DNA of 13,039 bases from Betaproteobacteria bacterium UBA2293 (GTDB taxonomy: Bacteria; Pseudomonadota; Gammaproteobacteria; Burkholderiales; Rhodocyclaceae): assembly GCA_002345845.1 (NCBI GenBank), contig DDWF01000033.1, positions 1 to 13,039 on the forward strand, written 5' to 3'. Position numbers and translations under genes: made by a program. Below, in pieces: positions 6,626-13,039 of this stretch. A model generated the notes under the pieces. It worked only from the letters and a program-made list of their open reading frames with translations. It ran no database searches and was not told where the DNA came from. Position 1 is the stretch's first letter, and each line of letters opens with the position of its first letter.

Positions 6626-7756
6626 TCAGTCCTCCTGCAGGGGGGGCATGCCGGCGGGCCGCACGGGCGCGGCGAACAGTTCATCCAGGTCAAGCGTGGA
6701 GCCCACGCCGATGCGGTCAAAGTTCGCGCTCAGCCAACTGTCGCACCAGCGCCGGCCGCGCTCGAACAGCATCTCAAGATAGGGCCATTCCGCGTTCATC
6801 TTGCTCGAGGCGGCCAGGTCCTGGACATCGGCTTCGGCATGAATCATGTGCAGGTAGGTCCGCCCGGCGTGGCCGATGTCCAATCCCTCGGTGGACACCA
6901 GGCGCTGCATCAGGTTGATGGCCCGCAGTTCCTTGATCAGCGCGGTGTTGAAGCTGATCTCGTTGACGCGGTTAATGATCTCGCGCGCGTTGCGTGGCGT
7001 CGCGTGGCGCACGAAGGGGTTGATCTGGACGATCAGGATGTCCGGGGTGGCCGCGCTCTCGACCAGCGGCTGCAATGTCGGGTTGCCGCTGAAGCCGCCG
7101 TCCCAGTATGCCTCGCCGTCGATCTCGACGGCGCGCGAGATCTGTGGCAAACAGGCCGAAGCCATCACCGCGTCGGCCGTCACGTCGCCGCGCGAGAAGA
7201 TGCGGGCGCGGCCGGTTTGCACATGGGTCGCCGTGACGTGAACCGCGATCGAGCAGGCATTCACGCGGCCGAAGTCGACCTGGTCCTCGAGCAGGCTCCG
7301 CAGCGGGTCGAAGCCGGTGGGGTTGAGGTCGTAGGGCGACCAGATCCGGCTCAGACCCTCCATGAACAGGTAGGCCGGAGAATGGTCCATGCTGTAGCGA
7401 CCGAGCAGCTTGTCCCACGGGCTGCGCTGGATGGGCGAGAACCGCGCGGCGTCGCTGACGGCCTTCCAGAAGTTGCGCAGGCTGTCGCGTGCGCCCCGGC
7501 GCCCGGCGCGCGCGAAGCCATCGGCCAGCACCACCGCGTTCATCGCGCCGGCGCTGGTGCCGCTGATCTCGGCGATGCGCAGCCGCGGGTCCTCCAGCAG
7601 GCGATCGAGCACGCCCCAGGTCAGCGCGCCGTGCGAGCCGCCGCCTTGCAGCGCCAAGCTGATTGGCCTGCCGTCCACCGGGACCGCTGCGGTAGCGAAC
7701 AATCCCTGCTCGATGTTCTCCTGCGCAGAAGAACTAGGTGACACGGAAACATTCAT
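6626..7756 (-). CDS. Patatin-like phospholipase
   Basis: The 376-residue product has all the hallmarks of the patatin fold. These are the oxyanion-hole loop GGGSHGA (38-44), the nucleophile elbow GTSAG (66-70, Ser68) and the catalytic Asp in DGG (219-221, Asp219). Together they form a Ser-Asp dyad lipid acyl hydrolase. No signal peptide is evident, so it is probably cytoplasmic or membrane-peripheral. Its substrate is likely phospholipid or another acyl ester, and some bacterial patatins in polyhydroxybutyrate producers act on storage polymer. The ATG at 7756 is the start in hand, but no strong ribosome binding site precedes it. The first 30 residues are low in conserved features, so an internal start is possible. 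The stop is 4 bp before the permease start, indicating a two-gene operon read away from nfeD. The gene appears intact. Confidence 0.88.
   Translation of the reverse strand: MNVSVSPSSSAQENIEQGLFATAAVPVDGRPISLALQGGGSHGALTWGVLDRLLEDPRLRIAEISGTSAGAMNAVVLADGFARAGRRGARDSLRNFWKAVSDAARFSPIQRSPWDKLLGRYSMDHSPAYLFMEGLSRIWSPYDLNPTGFDPLRSLLEDQVDFGRVNACSIAVHVTATHVQTGRARIFSRGDVTADAVMASACLPQISRAVEIDGEAYWDGGFSGNPTLQPLVESAATPDILIVQINPFVRHATPRNAREIINRVNEISFNTALIKELRAINLMQRLVSTEGLDIGHAGRTYLHMIHAEADVQDLAASSKMNAEWPYLEMLFERGRRWCDSWLSANFDRIGVGSTLDLDELFAAPVRPAGMPPLQED
6631..6636 (-). promoter_or_regulatory. Ribosome binding site of the GntP permease
   Basis: AGGAGG on the minus strand lies 9 nt before the ATG at 6621 and inside the last codons or stop region of the phospholipase gene. 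It fixes the permease start and supports translation from a shared transcript. Confidence 0.7.
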
Positions 7757-8227
7757 TGGTTGACGTTGGCTCTCATGTGGCCCGAAAGCCGGCTAAAAAT
7801 TCCCTATCCCTTCGGGCTGCGGTCCTTCCTTGACCGTCACGACCCACCATCGCCGAAGATATTAGCGAGTCAGCACGCCGGGGTCTGTGCGCTGTCGAAC
7901 ATGCGGTGCATCGACTGCACTGACCGTGCAGCGCACGCGACCCCAGCGCGGGACCCTCTCTACCAAGGGTTCGCCAGCGCACAGACACGATAACCTTCAG
8001 CGATATAAAAACACATGTACGCATCAGGTGGCACGTATTCAATGAATGAGTGCTTGTCCTGGTCGCCCATCGTTCCAACGTGGCTGGCTCGCCGGACCGG
8101 TGATCGCCAGTTCCGCGCAATCGGATTCCCCCAACCTGATCTACCCGCCAGGAGAACGAATGATCGCAGCCGCAAACAGGGTCGACACATCCCGCATCGA
8201 CAGGCCCGCGTCGCCGCCGGAAGTGGC
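7757..8227. other. Divergent gene-free region between patatin and nfeD
   Basis: These 471 bp lie between two divergent operons and should hold both promoters. I see a CTGCAC-tgacc-GTGCAG hairpin at 7915-7931. A wider GCCCGAA (7780-7786) / TTCGGGC (7811-7817) inverted repeat is also present. I could not place a convincing sigma-70 -35/-10 pair; TATAAA at 8004-8009 lacks a good partner. A well-spaced GGAGA followed by ATG at 8160 opens a short frame that is out of register with nfeD. No protein family or RNA gene is recognisable. Confidence 0.5.
7915..7931. repeat. Small perfect hairpin
   Basis: A 6-bp stem CTGCAC/GTGCAG encloses a 5-nt loop. It lies about midway in the divergent intergenic region. 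No run of T follows on either strand, so an intrinsic terminator is unlikely. It could be an operator half-site pair or have no function. Confidence 0.3.
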
Positions 8228-9658
8228 ATGTCCCGGCGCACGCCAAGGAGCTTGGGCAGCCTTGCGCTGGTGGCGCTTGGGCTGTTGGGCCTGCTGTTGC
8301 CATCAGTCCGATTGGCTACGGCTCAAGACGTGGCTGGGAAGCCCATCGTCTATGTATTGCCCATCGAGGGTGTGATTGACCTGGGTCTGGCACCCTTTGT
8401 CCGACGCGTCATTGACGAAGCGACCCAGGCAGGCGCGGCGGCGGTGGTCCTTCAGATCGACACGTTCGGCGGGCGCGTCGATGCGGCGGTGCAGATCCGC
8501 GATGCCTTGCTGAACACCAAGCTGCGCACGGTCGGGTTCGTCAACAAGCGTGCCATCTCCGCAGGCGCCCTGATCGGTTTGGCCACGCAGACACTGGTGA
8601 TGTCCACCGGCAGCACGATCGGTGCGGCGGCTCCAGTGCAGACCGGAATGCCCGGTGCTGCGGCCAAGCCGGCGGAAGAGAAAACGGTGTCGTATGTGCG
8701 CAAGGAATTTCGCGCCACGGCCGAGGCGAGAGGGCGCCCGCCCCTGCTCGCCGAAGCCATGGTTGACGCAGACGTTAAAGTGTCCGGTGTCGTGGACAAG
8801 GGCAAGCTGCTGACGCTGACGACCGAGGAAGCGCTCCTGAACAAGGTCGTTGATCATCGAGCCGACACGCTGGAGGGCGTGCTGTCCCACCTAGGGCTTG
8901 AGGGCGCCGAGATTCGCACGGCAGTACCGCACTGGGCGGAACAGTTGGTGCGCTTTCTGACCCACCCGGTGTTGAGTTCATTGCTGATCAGCGTCGGCAT
9001 GCTCGGCATCATGGTCGAGATGCGTACCCCCGGCTTCGGCATTGCCGGTGGTCTGGGCATCGCCAGCCTGGGGCTTTTCTTCTGGGGTCATTGGTTGGTA
9101 CAGCTTGCGGGCTGGGAGGAAATGTTGTTGGCGGGTGCGGGGCTCGCCCTGCTGATTGCCGAAGTTTTCTTCGTCCCGGGCTTCGGCATCGCTGGAGCTC
9201 TGGGCGTCGCCGCCCTGCTCGGTGCGCTCGTGCTCAGCATGACAGGGTCCGGCGACACGGCGACCGTCATAGTGGCGGCGGCCTCGCGCGTCGTCATCGC
9301 CTTGCTGGTCGCACTCGTGGCTGGCGGGGTGCTCTTGCGTTATCTGCCGCGCCTGCCCTTCGCACGCCGCATGGTGCTGGCGACCAACCTCGGCACCGGC
9401 CCGACCCACGGCTCAGCGCCGCTGTCTGATCAGCGCTGGATAGGCAAGCGGGGTCATGCCGCATCGGTGCTGCGTCCCGCCGGCATTGCCGACATCGAAG
9501 GCGAGCGCGTCGATGTGGTGTCCGACGGTGCGCTTATCGAACGTGGCACGGCAATCCAGGTAACGCACGTCGACGGCAACCGCATCGTCGTCAGGGCAAA
9601 CGTCCCATCCCGCATCAACCCCCACCCAAGTATCGAAAAAGGAACAAACCATGAATGA
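8228..9658 (+). CDS. nfeD: NfeD-family membrane-bound ClpP-class serine protease
   Basis: From ATG 8228 (GGAAG 6-7 nt upstream) the protein has 476 residues and a signal-peptide-like N-terminus ([18 protein letters not shown], 8-25). The frame is open back to 8015, but those codons look non-coding. A ClpP-like domain follows: [13 protein letters not shown] (75-87), then [10 protein letters not shown] with the probable nucleophile Ser111, and Lys152 in [11 protein letters not shown] as the general base. Four or five membrane segments lie at about 235-350, including [19 protein letters not shown] and [13 protein letters not shown]. The end (about 395-470) is the NfeD OB-fold: [16 protein letters not shown], then [10 protein letters not shown]. 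This is the long NfeD type, whose partners are flotillin or stomatin proteins. It overlaps floA by 8 bp, which confirms the pairing. It probably works in quality control or assembly of membrane microdomains. The gene is intact. Confidence 0.9.
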   Translation: MSRRTPRSLGSLALVALGLLGLLLPSVRLATAQDVAGKPIVYVLPIEGVIDLGLAPFVRRVIDEATQAGAAAVVLQIDTFGGRVDAAVQIRDALLNTKLRTVGFVNKRAISAGALIGLATQTLVMSTGSTIGAAAPVQTGMPGAAAKPAEEKTVSYVRKEFRATAEARGRPPLLAEAMVDADVKVSGVVDKGKLLTLTTEEALLNKVVDHRADTLEGVLSHLGLEGAEIRTAVPHWAEQLVRFLTHPVLSSLLISVGMLGIMVEMRTPGFGIAGGLGIASLGLFFWGHWLVQLAGWEEMLLAGAGLALLIAEVFFVPGFGIAGALGVAALLGALVLSMTGSGDTATVIVAAASRVVIALLVALVAGGVLLRYLPRLPFARRMVLATNLGTGPTHGSAPLSDQRWIGKRGHAASVLRPAGIADIEGERVDVVSDGALIERGTAIQVTHVDGNRIVVRANVPSRINPHPSIEKGTNHE

Positions 9659-10631
9659 AATGTTGGCAGGTCTTGTCGGCAGCTTTGGTCTGCTGGTAGC
9701 GTTGGTCGCCGCACTGGCTGTGCTGCTCTATCTCATACCCATACCGCTGTGGATTGCGGCCTGGGCCTCCGGCGCCTATGTCGGCCTGTTCACGTTGATC
9801 GCCATGCGCTTGCGACGGGTGCCGCCAGCGACCATCGTGACTGCACGCATCAGCGCGGCGAAAGCAGGTATTGAGATGTCGATCAACGACCTGGAGGCGC
9901 ACTTCCTGGCCGGCGGCGATGTGACCCGGGTCGTCAACGCGATGATCTCGGCCGACAAGGCGAACATCCCGCTGCCCTTCAAGCGCGCAGCGGCCATCGA
10001 CCTGGCCGGGCGCAATGTGCTGGAGGCGGTGCAGATGTCGGTGCTCCCCAAGGTCATCCAAACCCCGCGCATCGCTGCCGTGGCCAAAGATGGCATCCAG
10101 CTCATCGCGGTGTCGCGCGTGACGGTGCGCACCAATATCGACCGGCTGGTGGGCGGCGCTGGCGAGGAGACGATCATGGCGCGCGTCGGCGAAGGCATGG
10201 TCAGCACCATCGGCTCGGCCAAGAGCCACAAGGACGTGCTGGAAAACCCTGACCACATCTCCAAGCACATCCTGGCCAAGGGCCTCGACGCGGGCACGGC
10301 CTACGAGATCCTGTCGATCGACATTGCCGACGTAGACGTGGGCGACAACATCGGCGCCAAGCTGCAGATCGACCAGGCCAATGCCGACAAGCAGATCGCC
10401 CAGGCCAAGGCCGAAGAGCGACGAGCCATGGCGGTGGCGCTCGAGCAGGAGATGCGCGCGCGTGTTGTGGAGTCCGAGGCCGAGGTGCCGCGTGCGATGG
10501 CTGAAGCCTTTCGCGCCGGCAACCTGGGCATCATGGACTACTACCGCATGAAGAACATGCAGGCCGACACGGCCATGCGCGAGGAGATCGCCAGCACCGG
10601 CGATGACCCTGCTCTCGGCCAGAAGAAGTAG
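9651..10631 (+). CDS. floA: Flotillin-like protein FloA (SPFH family)
   Basis: The ATG at 9651 follows AAAGGAA at about 7-nt spacing, and the gene overlaps the end of nfeD by 8 bp. The product has 326 residues, close to FloA/YqfA proteins. An N-terminal hydrophobic hairpin (about 10-52) with [13 protein letters not shown] in its loop anchors it without full export. The SPFH domain follows, with [18 protein letters not shown] (74-91), [14 protein letters not shown] (120-133) and [18 protein letters not shown] (158-175). An Ala/Glu/Gln-rich coiled coil (about 240-290: [19 protein letters not shown]) drives oligomerisation. The C-terminus [16 protein letters not shown] is typical. FloA scaffolds functional membrane microdomains that organise signalling and protease complexes. 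NfeD is its established genetic partner. The gene is intact and unusually clear. Confidence 0.95.
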   Translation: MNEMLAGLVGSFGLLVALVAALAVLLYLIPIPLWIAAWASGAYVGLFTLIAMRLRRVPPATIVTARISAAKAGIEMSINDLEAHFLAGGDVTRVVNAMISADKANIPLPFKRAAAIDLAGRNVLEAVQMSVLPKVIQTPRIAAVAKDGIQLIAVSRVTVRTNIDRLVGGAGEETIMARVGEGMVSTIGSAKSHKDVLENPDHISKHILAKGLDAGTAYEILSIDIADVDVGDNIGAKLQIDQANADKQIAQAKAEERRAMAVALEQEMRARVVESEAEVPRAMAEAFRAGNLGIMDYYRMKNMQADTAMREEIASTGDDPALGQKK

Positions 10632-10643
10632 GCGAGACCTTCC

Positions 10644-11030
10644 ATGCGCGACATTCCCCAGGAGTTGTTCATGATTCTGATCTTCGGCGTAATCTGGCTG
10701 AGTCAGTTTCTGTACAGGCACTTACTCGGAAAGGCAGCGACCATGCGGGCGGAGACCGCGTCCGGTGCCGTTACCCAGACGACGCGCGTACCTCTGAATG
10801 CCGGCACGACACCCGTACAAGCTTATACGGCAGATGCAGCGGAGCCCGTCGATACACCGCAAGTTGCGCGAACCGCCATGGCGGCGCGTGCGTTGCCGTC
10901 GGTCCGTCTTCTTCCGCGCCGCTTCTCAAGGCGGAGCTTGATGCCTGATCAGCGCGCGGTCCAGGACGCCATCGTCATTGCAGCCATACTGCAGCCCTGC
11001 CACGCGCACCGACCACATGACGGAGGGTGA
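10644..11030 (+). CDS. Small single-pass membrane protein of unknown function in the nfeD-floA operon
   Basis: The frame begins 12 nt after floA and encodes up to 128 residues. The first ATG (10644) has no clear ribosome binding site. An in-frame ATG at 10671 has AGGAG at 10660-10664, 6 nt upstream, and is the better start (119 residues). It has a short N-terminal hydrophobic segment (ILIFGVIWLSQFL), a variable Ala/Thr/Pro-rich middle, and a basic-then-hydrophobic C-terminus (RRFSRRSLMPDQRAVQDAIV, then IAAILQPCHAHRPHD). That last part has the look of a conserved motif, with a Cys and several His. I do not recognise a named family. Position and polarity imply a role with NfeD/FloA. A coding status is plausible but unproven. 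Confidence 0.6.
   Translation: MRDIPQELFMILIFGVIWLSQFLYRHLLGKAATMRAETASGAVTQTTRVPLNAGTTPVQAYTADAAEPVDTPQVARTAMAARALPSVRLLPRRFSRRSLMPDQRAVQDAIVIAAILQPCHAHRPHDGG
10660..10664 (+). promoter_or_regulatory. Ribosome binding site favouring the internal start at 10671
   Basis: AGGAG lies 6 nt before ATG 10671, inside the frame of the small membrane protein. The earlier ATG at 10644 has no comparable site. This argues that the protein starts with MILIFGVIW, placing the hydrophobic segment at the very N-terminus. Confidence 0.5.
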
Positions 11031-11036
11031 GCCACG

Positions 11037-11099
11037 ATGCAGCGCCCGTCAACGCCCATCATCAGGCGCCCGGGTGCCCTGGCGCTGACCTGCGGCTGA
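11037..11099 (+). CDS. Possible 20-codon leader ORF upstream of the AI-2E-family gene
   Basis: An ATG at 11037 preceded by GGAGGG (11021-11026) opens 20 codons, MQRPSTPIIRRPGALALTCG, ending at TGA 11097-11099. It is in the same frame as the transporter gene whose TTG start is at 11115. It could be a short translated leader coupling the genes, a relic of a longer N-terminus cut by a stop codon, or chance. It resembles no family I know. Confidence 0.25.
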   Translation: MQRPSTPIIRRPGALALTCG

Positions 11100-11102
11100 A
11101 CA

Positions 11103-11107
11103 GGGAG
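11103..11107 (+). promoter_or_regulatory. Ribosome binding site deciding a TTG start
   Basis: GGGAG lies 7 nt before TTG 11115. No ATG or GTG sits at a comparable distance in this frame, so the rare TTG start is supported. The next in-frame GTG codons are some 13 or more residues inside. Confidence 0.6.
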
Positions 11108-11114
11108 TCCTGCT

Positions 11115-12308
11115 TTGCTGAACACACCCGCCACCGAAGAGACCGGCAGCGCCGTGCCCGAACCGGTGGCGCTGTCCGAGCAACGCGTGCTGCGCCTGCT
11201 GCTGGTAACCGTGAGCGTGGCGCTGGTGTGGATCCTGCTGCCCTTCTACGGCAGTGTCCTTTGGGGCGCGATCATCGCGGTGCTGTTCAAGCCGCTGTAC
11301 CATTGGCTGCTGCCGCGGCTGCGCGAACGACGCAGCCTGGCCGCCTTGCTGACGATCATGGCCGCCACCCTGATCGTCGTGCTGCCGGCGGTGCTGTTGT
11401 CGAGCGCGCTGGTGCGCGAGGCGCGCCACGTCTTCGAGCTGGTTGAATCCGGCGAGCTGCAGCCGGCCCAGTGGCTGCGCGGGCTGTTCGATGCGCTACC
11501 GTCATGGATCACATCGCTGCTCGGGCAATTCGGCCTGGCCGACTTCGACACCGTGCAGAACGAGCTGGCCGCGGCGCTGTCCCGGGGAACCCAGTTCATC
11601 GCGACCCAGACCTTCACGGTGGGGCAGAACGCACTGAGTCTGCTCGTCAGCTTGTTCATCGCGCTATACCTGGCTTTCTTCCTGGTGCGCGATGGTGACA
11701 CCCTGATTCGCGCGGTGCACCGCGCCATTCCGCTGGCACCTGGCGACCGGCAAGCGCTGCTCAAGGAGTTCGGCACGGTGTTGCGCGCGACGGTCAAGGG
11801 CAACCTCGTGATCGCCGTCGTTCAAGGTGCGCTGGGCGGGCTGGCGTTCTGGGTCCTGGGTGTGCGCGGCGCGCTGCTGTGGGCGGCGCTGATGGGCGTG
11901 CTGTCGTTGCTGCCGGTGGTCGGTGCCAGCCTGGTGTGGGTGCCGTTGGCGATCTACTTGTTCGTGACCGGCTCGCCGTGGGAGGCCGTCGGGTTGGTCG
12001 CCTTCGGCGTTCTGGTGATCGGTCTGGTCGACAACGTCCTGCGACCGATCCTCATCGGCCACGACACCGGCTTGCCAGACTATCTGGTAATGATCACTAC
12101 CTTCGGCGGCATTGCCTTGCTCGGCATCAACGGCTTTGTCATCGGCCCGACCGTGGCGGCGATGTTCATTGCCGTGTGGCACATCCAGACCGAGACGCGT
12201 TTCGCCCCGCCACCAGAAACGAAAAAGACGTTGGCGACCGGCAGCGCCAGCCCCGTGGCCCCGTGCGCTGCCGCACAGACTCGCGCCGAGAACGCCCGTC
12301 AGACTTGA
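11115..12308 (+). CDS. AI-2E family transporter (PerM/YdiK-like)
   Basis: A TTG start (GGGAG 7 nt upstream) gives 397 residues, in the family's usual 340-400 range. Seven or eight membrane segments are visible: about 25-60 (a pair), 75-98, 172-192 (SLLVSLFIALYLAFFLVRDG), 228-250, 253-285, 292-308 and 325-358. An amphipathic, non-membrane region at about 100-170 lies between. The family signature is at the end: VDNVLRPILIGHDTGLPDYL (305-324), then GGIALLGINGFVIGPTVAAMF (331-351). Despite the name, few members export autoinducer-2. Others act as Na+(Li+)/H+ antiporters or have unknown substrates, so function here is open. Ion antiport would suit the neighbourhood. The Ala-rich tail after about 365 is weakly conserved. 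It is probably in the nfeD-floA transcript and appears intact. Confidence 0.85.
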   Translation: MLNTPATEETGSAVPEPVALSEQRVLRLLLVTVSVALVWILLPFYGSVLWGAIIAVLFKPLYHWLLPRLRERRSLAALLTIMAATLIVVLPAVLLSSALVREARHVFELVESGELQPAQWLRGLFDALPSWITSLLGQFGLADFDTVQNELAAALSRGTQFIATQTFTVGQNALSLLVSLFIALYLAFFLVRDGDTLIRAVHRAIPLAPGDRQALLKEFGTVLRATVKGNLVIAVVQGALGGLAFWVLGVRGALLWAALMGVLSLLPVVGASLVWVPLAIYLFVTGSPWEAVGLVAFGVLVIGLVDNVLRPILIGHDTGLPDYLVMITTFGGIALLGINGFVIGPTVAAMFIAVWHIQTETRFAPPPETKKTLATGSASPVAPCAAAQTRAENARQT

Positions 12309-12366
12309 TTAGCGATTTATTGACGGCGAGCCCTCCTGACTCACCGCCAAAGATCGATTTCCTTAA

Positions 12367-12963
12367 ATGATCCTCACCATGACTTCCAACCGTCTACGTC
12401 CCTGGGCCATTGCTTCGGCACTGGCGCTTTGCAGCTTTTCTTTCGTCGCCTGCACCACCACGTCACCTGACGGGCGCACAGGCATCGCCTCGTCAAAGTC
12501 GTCAATCGATACCCGGGCCGACGACACGCTGGCCAGGCTCTACAGCGAAGTGCCGGGCGCTCGCGAAATCGGCGCCACGGCCAAGGGCATCCTGGTGTTT
12601 CCGGCGGTGGTGGGCGCCAGCTACGTCGTCGGCGCCGAGTACGGGCGTGGTGTCCTGCGTTCGAGCGACGCTGCGCGGCGCTACTACAGCGCCGCCATCG
12701 GCTCGGTGGGCTGGCAGGTGGGTGCGCAGTCGAAAGCCATCGTGTACATGTTCACGACGATCGAAGCGCTCGACCACTTCCGCAATAGCAAAGGCTGGAC
12801 GGCCGGTGTGGACGCCACCGTGGCGGTGGCCAACGTTGGCGCCAACGGCCGCATTGATACGACCTCGTTGCGCCAGCCCGTGGTGAGCTTTGTGATGGCC
12901 AATGCAGGTCTCGACGTCGGCGCGTCGGTGCAGGGTATGAAGATCACCGAGTTGCAACTGTAG
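12367..12963 (+). CDS. SYLF/Ysc84-domain lipoprotein
   Basis: This frame encodes 198 residues from ATG 12367. ATG 12379 (MTSNRLRPWA) is an equally good start, and neither has a clear ribosome binding site. The N-terminus is a lipoprotein signal: basic residues, a hydrophobic core (AIASALALCSFSF) and a FVAC lipobox with Cys29. That implies attachment to a membrane leaflet facing the periplasm. From about residue 50, ARLYSEVPGAREIGATAKGI, VVGASYVVGAEYGRGVL and ALDHFRNSKGWTAGVDATVA match the SYLF (Ysc84 actin-binding) domain. Eukaryotic members bind membrane lipids. Bacterial ones are mostly uncharacterised envelope lipoproteins. It lies 58 bp after the AI-2E gene, with an imperfect hairpin (about 12323-12344) between. 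It may belong to the same membrane cluster or have its own promoter. The gene is intact. Confidence 0.85.
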   Translation: MILTMTSNRLRPWAIASALALCSFSFVACTTTSPDGRTGIASSKSSIDTRADDTLARLYSEVPGAREIGATAKGILVFPAVVGASYVVGAEYGRGVLRSSDAARRYYSAAIGSVGWQVGAQSKAIVYMFTTIEALDHFRNSKGWTAGVDATVAVANVGANGRIDTTSLRQPVVSFVMANAGLDVGASVQGMKITELQL

Positions 12964-13039
12964 TGGCCATGGCCGGGCGGGGACTGGCACCGCCGTAGCC
13001 GAACACGGCCCGAACCGCCTGACGCCGCCGAAAAAGCGC
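12964..13039 (+). pseudogene. 5'-damaged second copy of the P-type ATPase gene, running out of the window
   Basis: From 13004 the frame reads HGPNRLTPPKKR, identical at the DNA level to the ATPase at 3230-3265. Just before, TGGCAC and GCCGTAGCCGAA resemble the WH and AVAE codons near the start of that ATPase. The roughly 66 bp that should separate AVAE from HGPN are missing, and the WH codons are out of frame. No start codon with a ribosome binding site is evident. The copy therefore looks damaged at its 5' end. Whether it continues intact beyond the window cannot be seen. Confidence 0.65.
13004..13039 (+). repeat. 36-bp direct repeat, copy 2
   Basis: This is an exact match to 3230-3265 and continues to the last base of the window, so the true repeat is probably longer. 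It places a second copy of the ATPase in the same orientation about 9.8 kb from the first. Confidence 0.9.

Noticed and set aside
5215..6918. 567-codon plus-strand frame opposite the GntP permease
   Set aside because: It is highly charged, repetitive Arg/Gln/His sequence. The opposite strand encodes a coherent membrane protein with a good ribosome binding site.
6482..7741. 419-codon plus-strand frame opposite the patatin gene
   Set aside because: The minus strand carries all three patatin catalytic motifs in order. This frame shows no family feature.
7830..7863. Sigma-70-like promoter TTGACC plus GATATT
   Set aside because: The spacing is about 22 bp, too long for a typical sigma-70 promoter.
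8015..8227. N-terminal extension of NfeD to ATG 8015
   Set aside because: The extra 71 residues are not signal-like, have no ribosome binding site at 8015, and precede a complete signal peptide that starts at 8228.
9615..10721. 368-codon minus-strand frame opposite floA
   Set aside because: The plus strand is an unmistakable flotillin. The antisense frame is low-complexity His/Arg/Asp-rich.
12323..12344. Hairpin between the AI-2E gene and the SYLF gene (CGGCGAG with CTCACCG)
   Set aside because: It has one mismatch and no T-tract directly after it, so it cannot be called a terminator.
1..13039. CRISPR arrays, tRNA or rRNA genes, intact insertion sequences
   Set aside because: I saw no regularly spaced repeats, tRNA-like cloverleaf ends, rRNA-like stretches, transposase motifs or paired terminal repeats.

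Overview
The window is GC-rich, densely coding DNA from a proteobacterium. The Gcr-type membrane 'site-specific recombinase', the NhaR-type LysR regulator and the patatin/GntP pair together point to a betaproteobacterium (Neisseriales, Burkholderiales or Rhodocyclales-like). That placement is inferred from gene content only. The window holds no rRNA, tRNA, CRISPR array or intact insertion sequence.

Left part (1-4567): the 3' end of an nhaR-like regulator gene, then a relatively AT-rich gap with an 8-bp inverted repeat, then a decayed universal stress protein gene. A complete Gcr-family recombinase gene follows. It is translationally coupled (ATGA overlap) to a P2-type cation ATPase gene that breaks off inside the nucleotide-binding domain.

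Scrap zone (about 4530-5190): a dense mosaic of gene fragments. It holds about 100 bp of unrecognised AT-richer DNA, a c-type cytochrome C-terminus (minus), an MrpF/PhaF antiporter-subunit fragment (plus), and a remnant of a second P-type ATPase (minus). In that remnant the N-terminus is fused directly to the phosphorylation motif, whose Asp is replaced by Asn. This looks like repeated deletion and rearrangement in a cation-transport locus.

Middle (5239-7756, minus strand): a two-gene operon of a patatin-like phospholipase and a GntP-family permease, separated by 4 bp. A 471-bp gene-free divergent region (7757-8227) follows.

Right part (8228-12963, plus strand): a membrane-organisation cluster. 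It contains NfeD (membrane serine protease/OB-fold protein) overlapping FloA (flotillin-like), a small unrecognised single-pass membrane protein, an AI-2E/PerM-family transporter, and a SYLF/Ysc84-domain lipoprotein. NfeD and flotillin are known partners in bacterial functional membrane microdomains. The extra genes suggest an expanded membrane-stress cluster.

The last 36 bases repeat exactly part of the 5' region of the P-type ATPase gene (3230-3265). A second ATPase copy, damaged at its 5' end, therefore starts at the window edge. The 3'-truncated and 5'-truncated copies bracket about 8.4 kb, which suggests insertion, duplication or recombination at this locus. The common theme is ion and membrane homeostasis: Na+/H+ regulation, cation ATPases, Mrp antiporter, flotillin and phospholipase.
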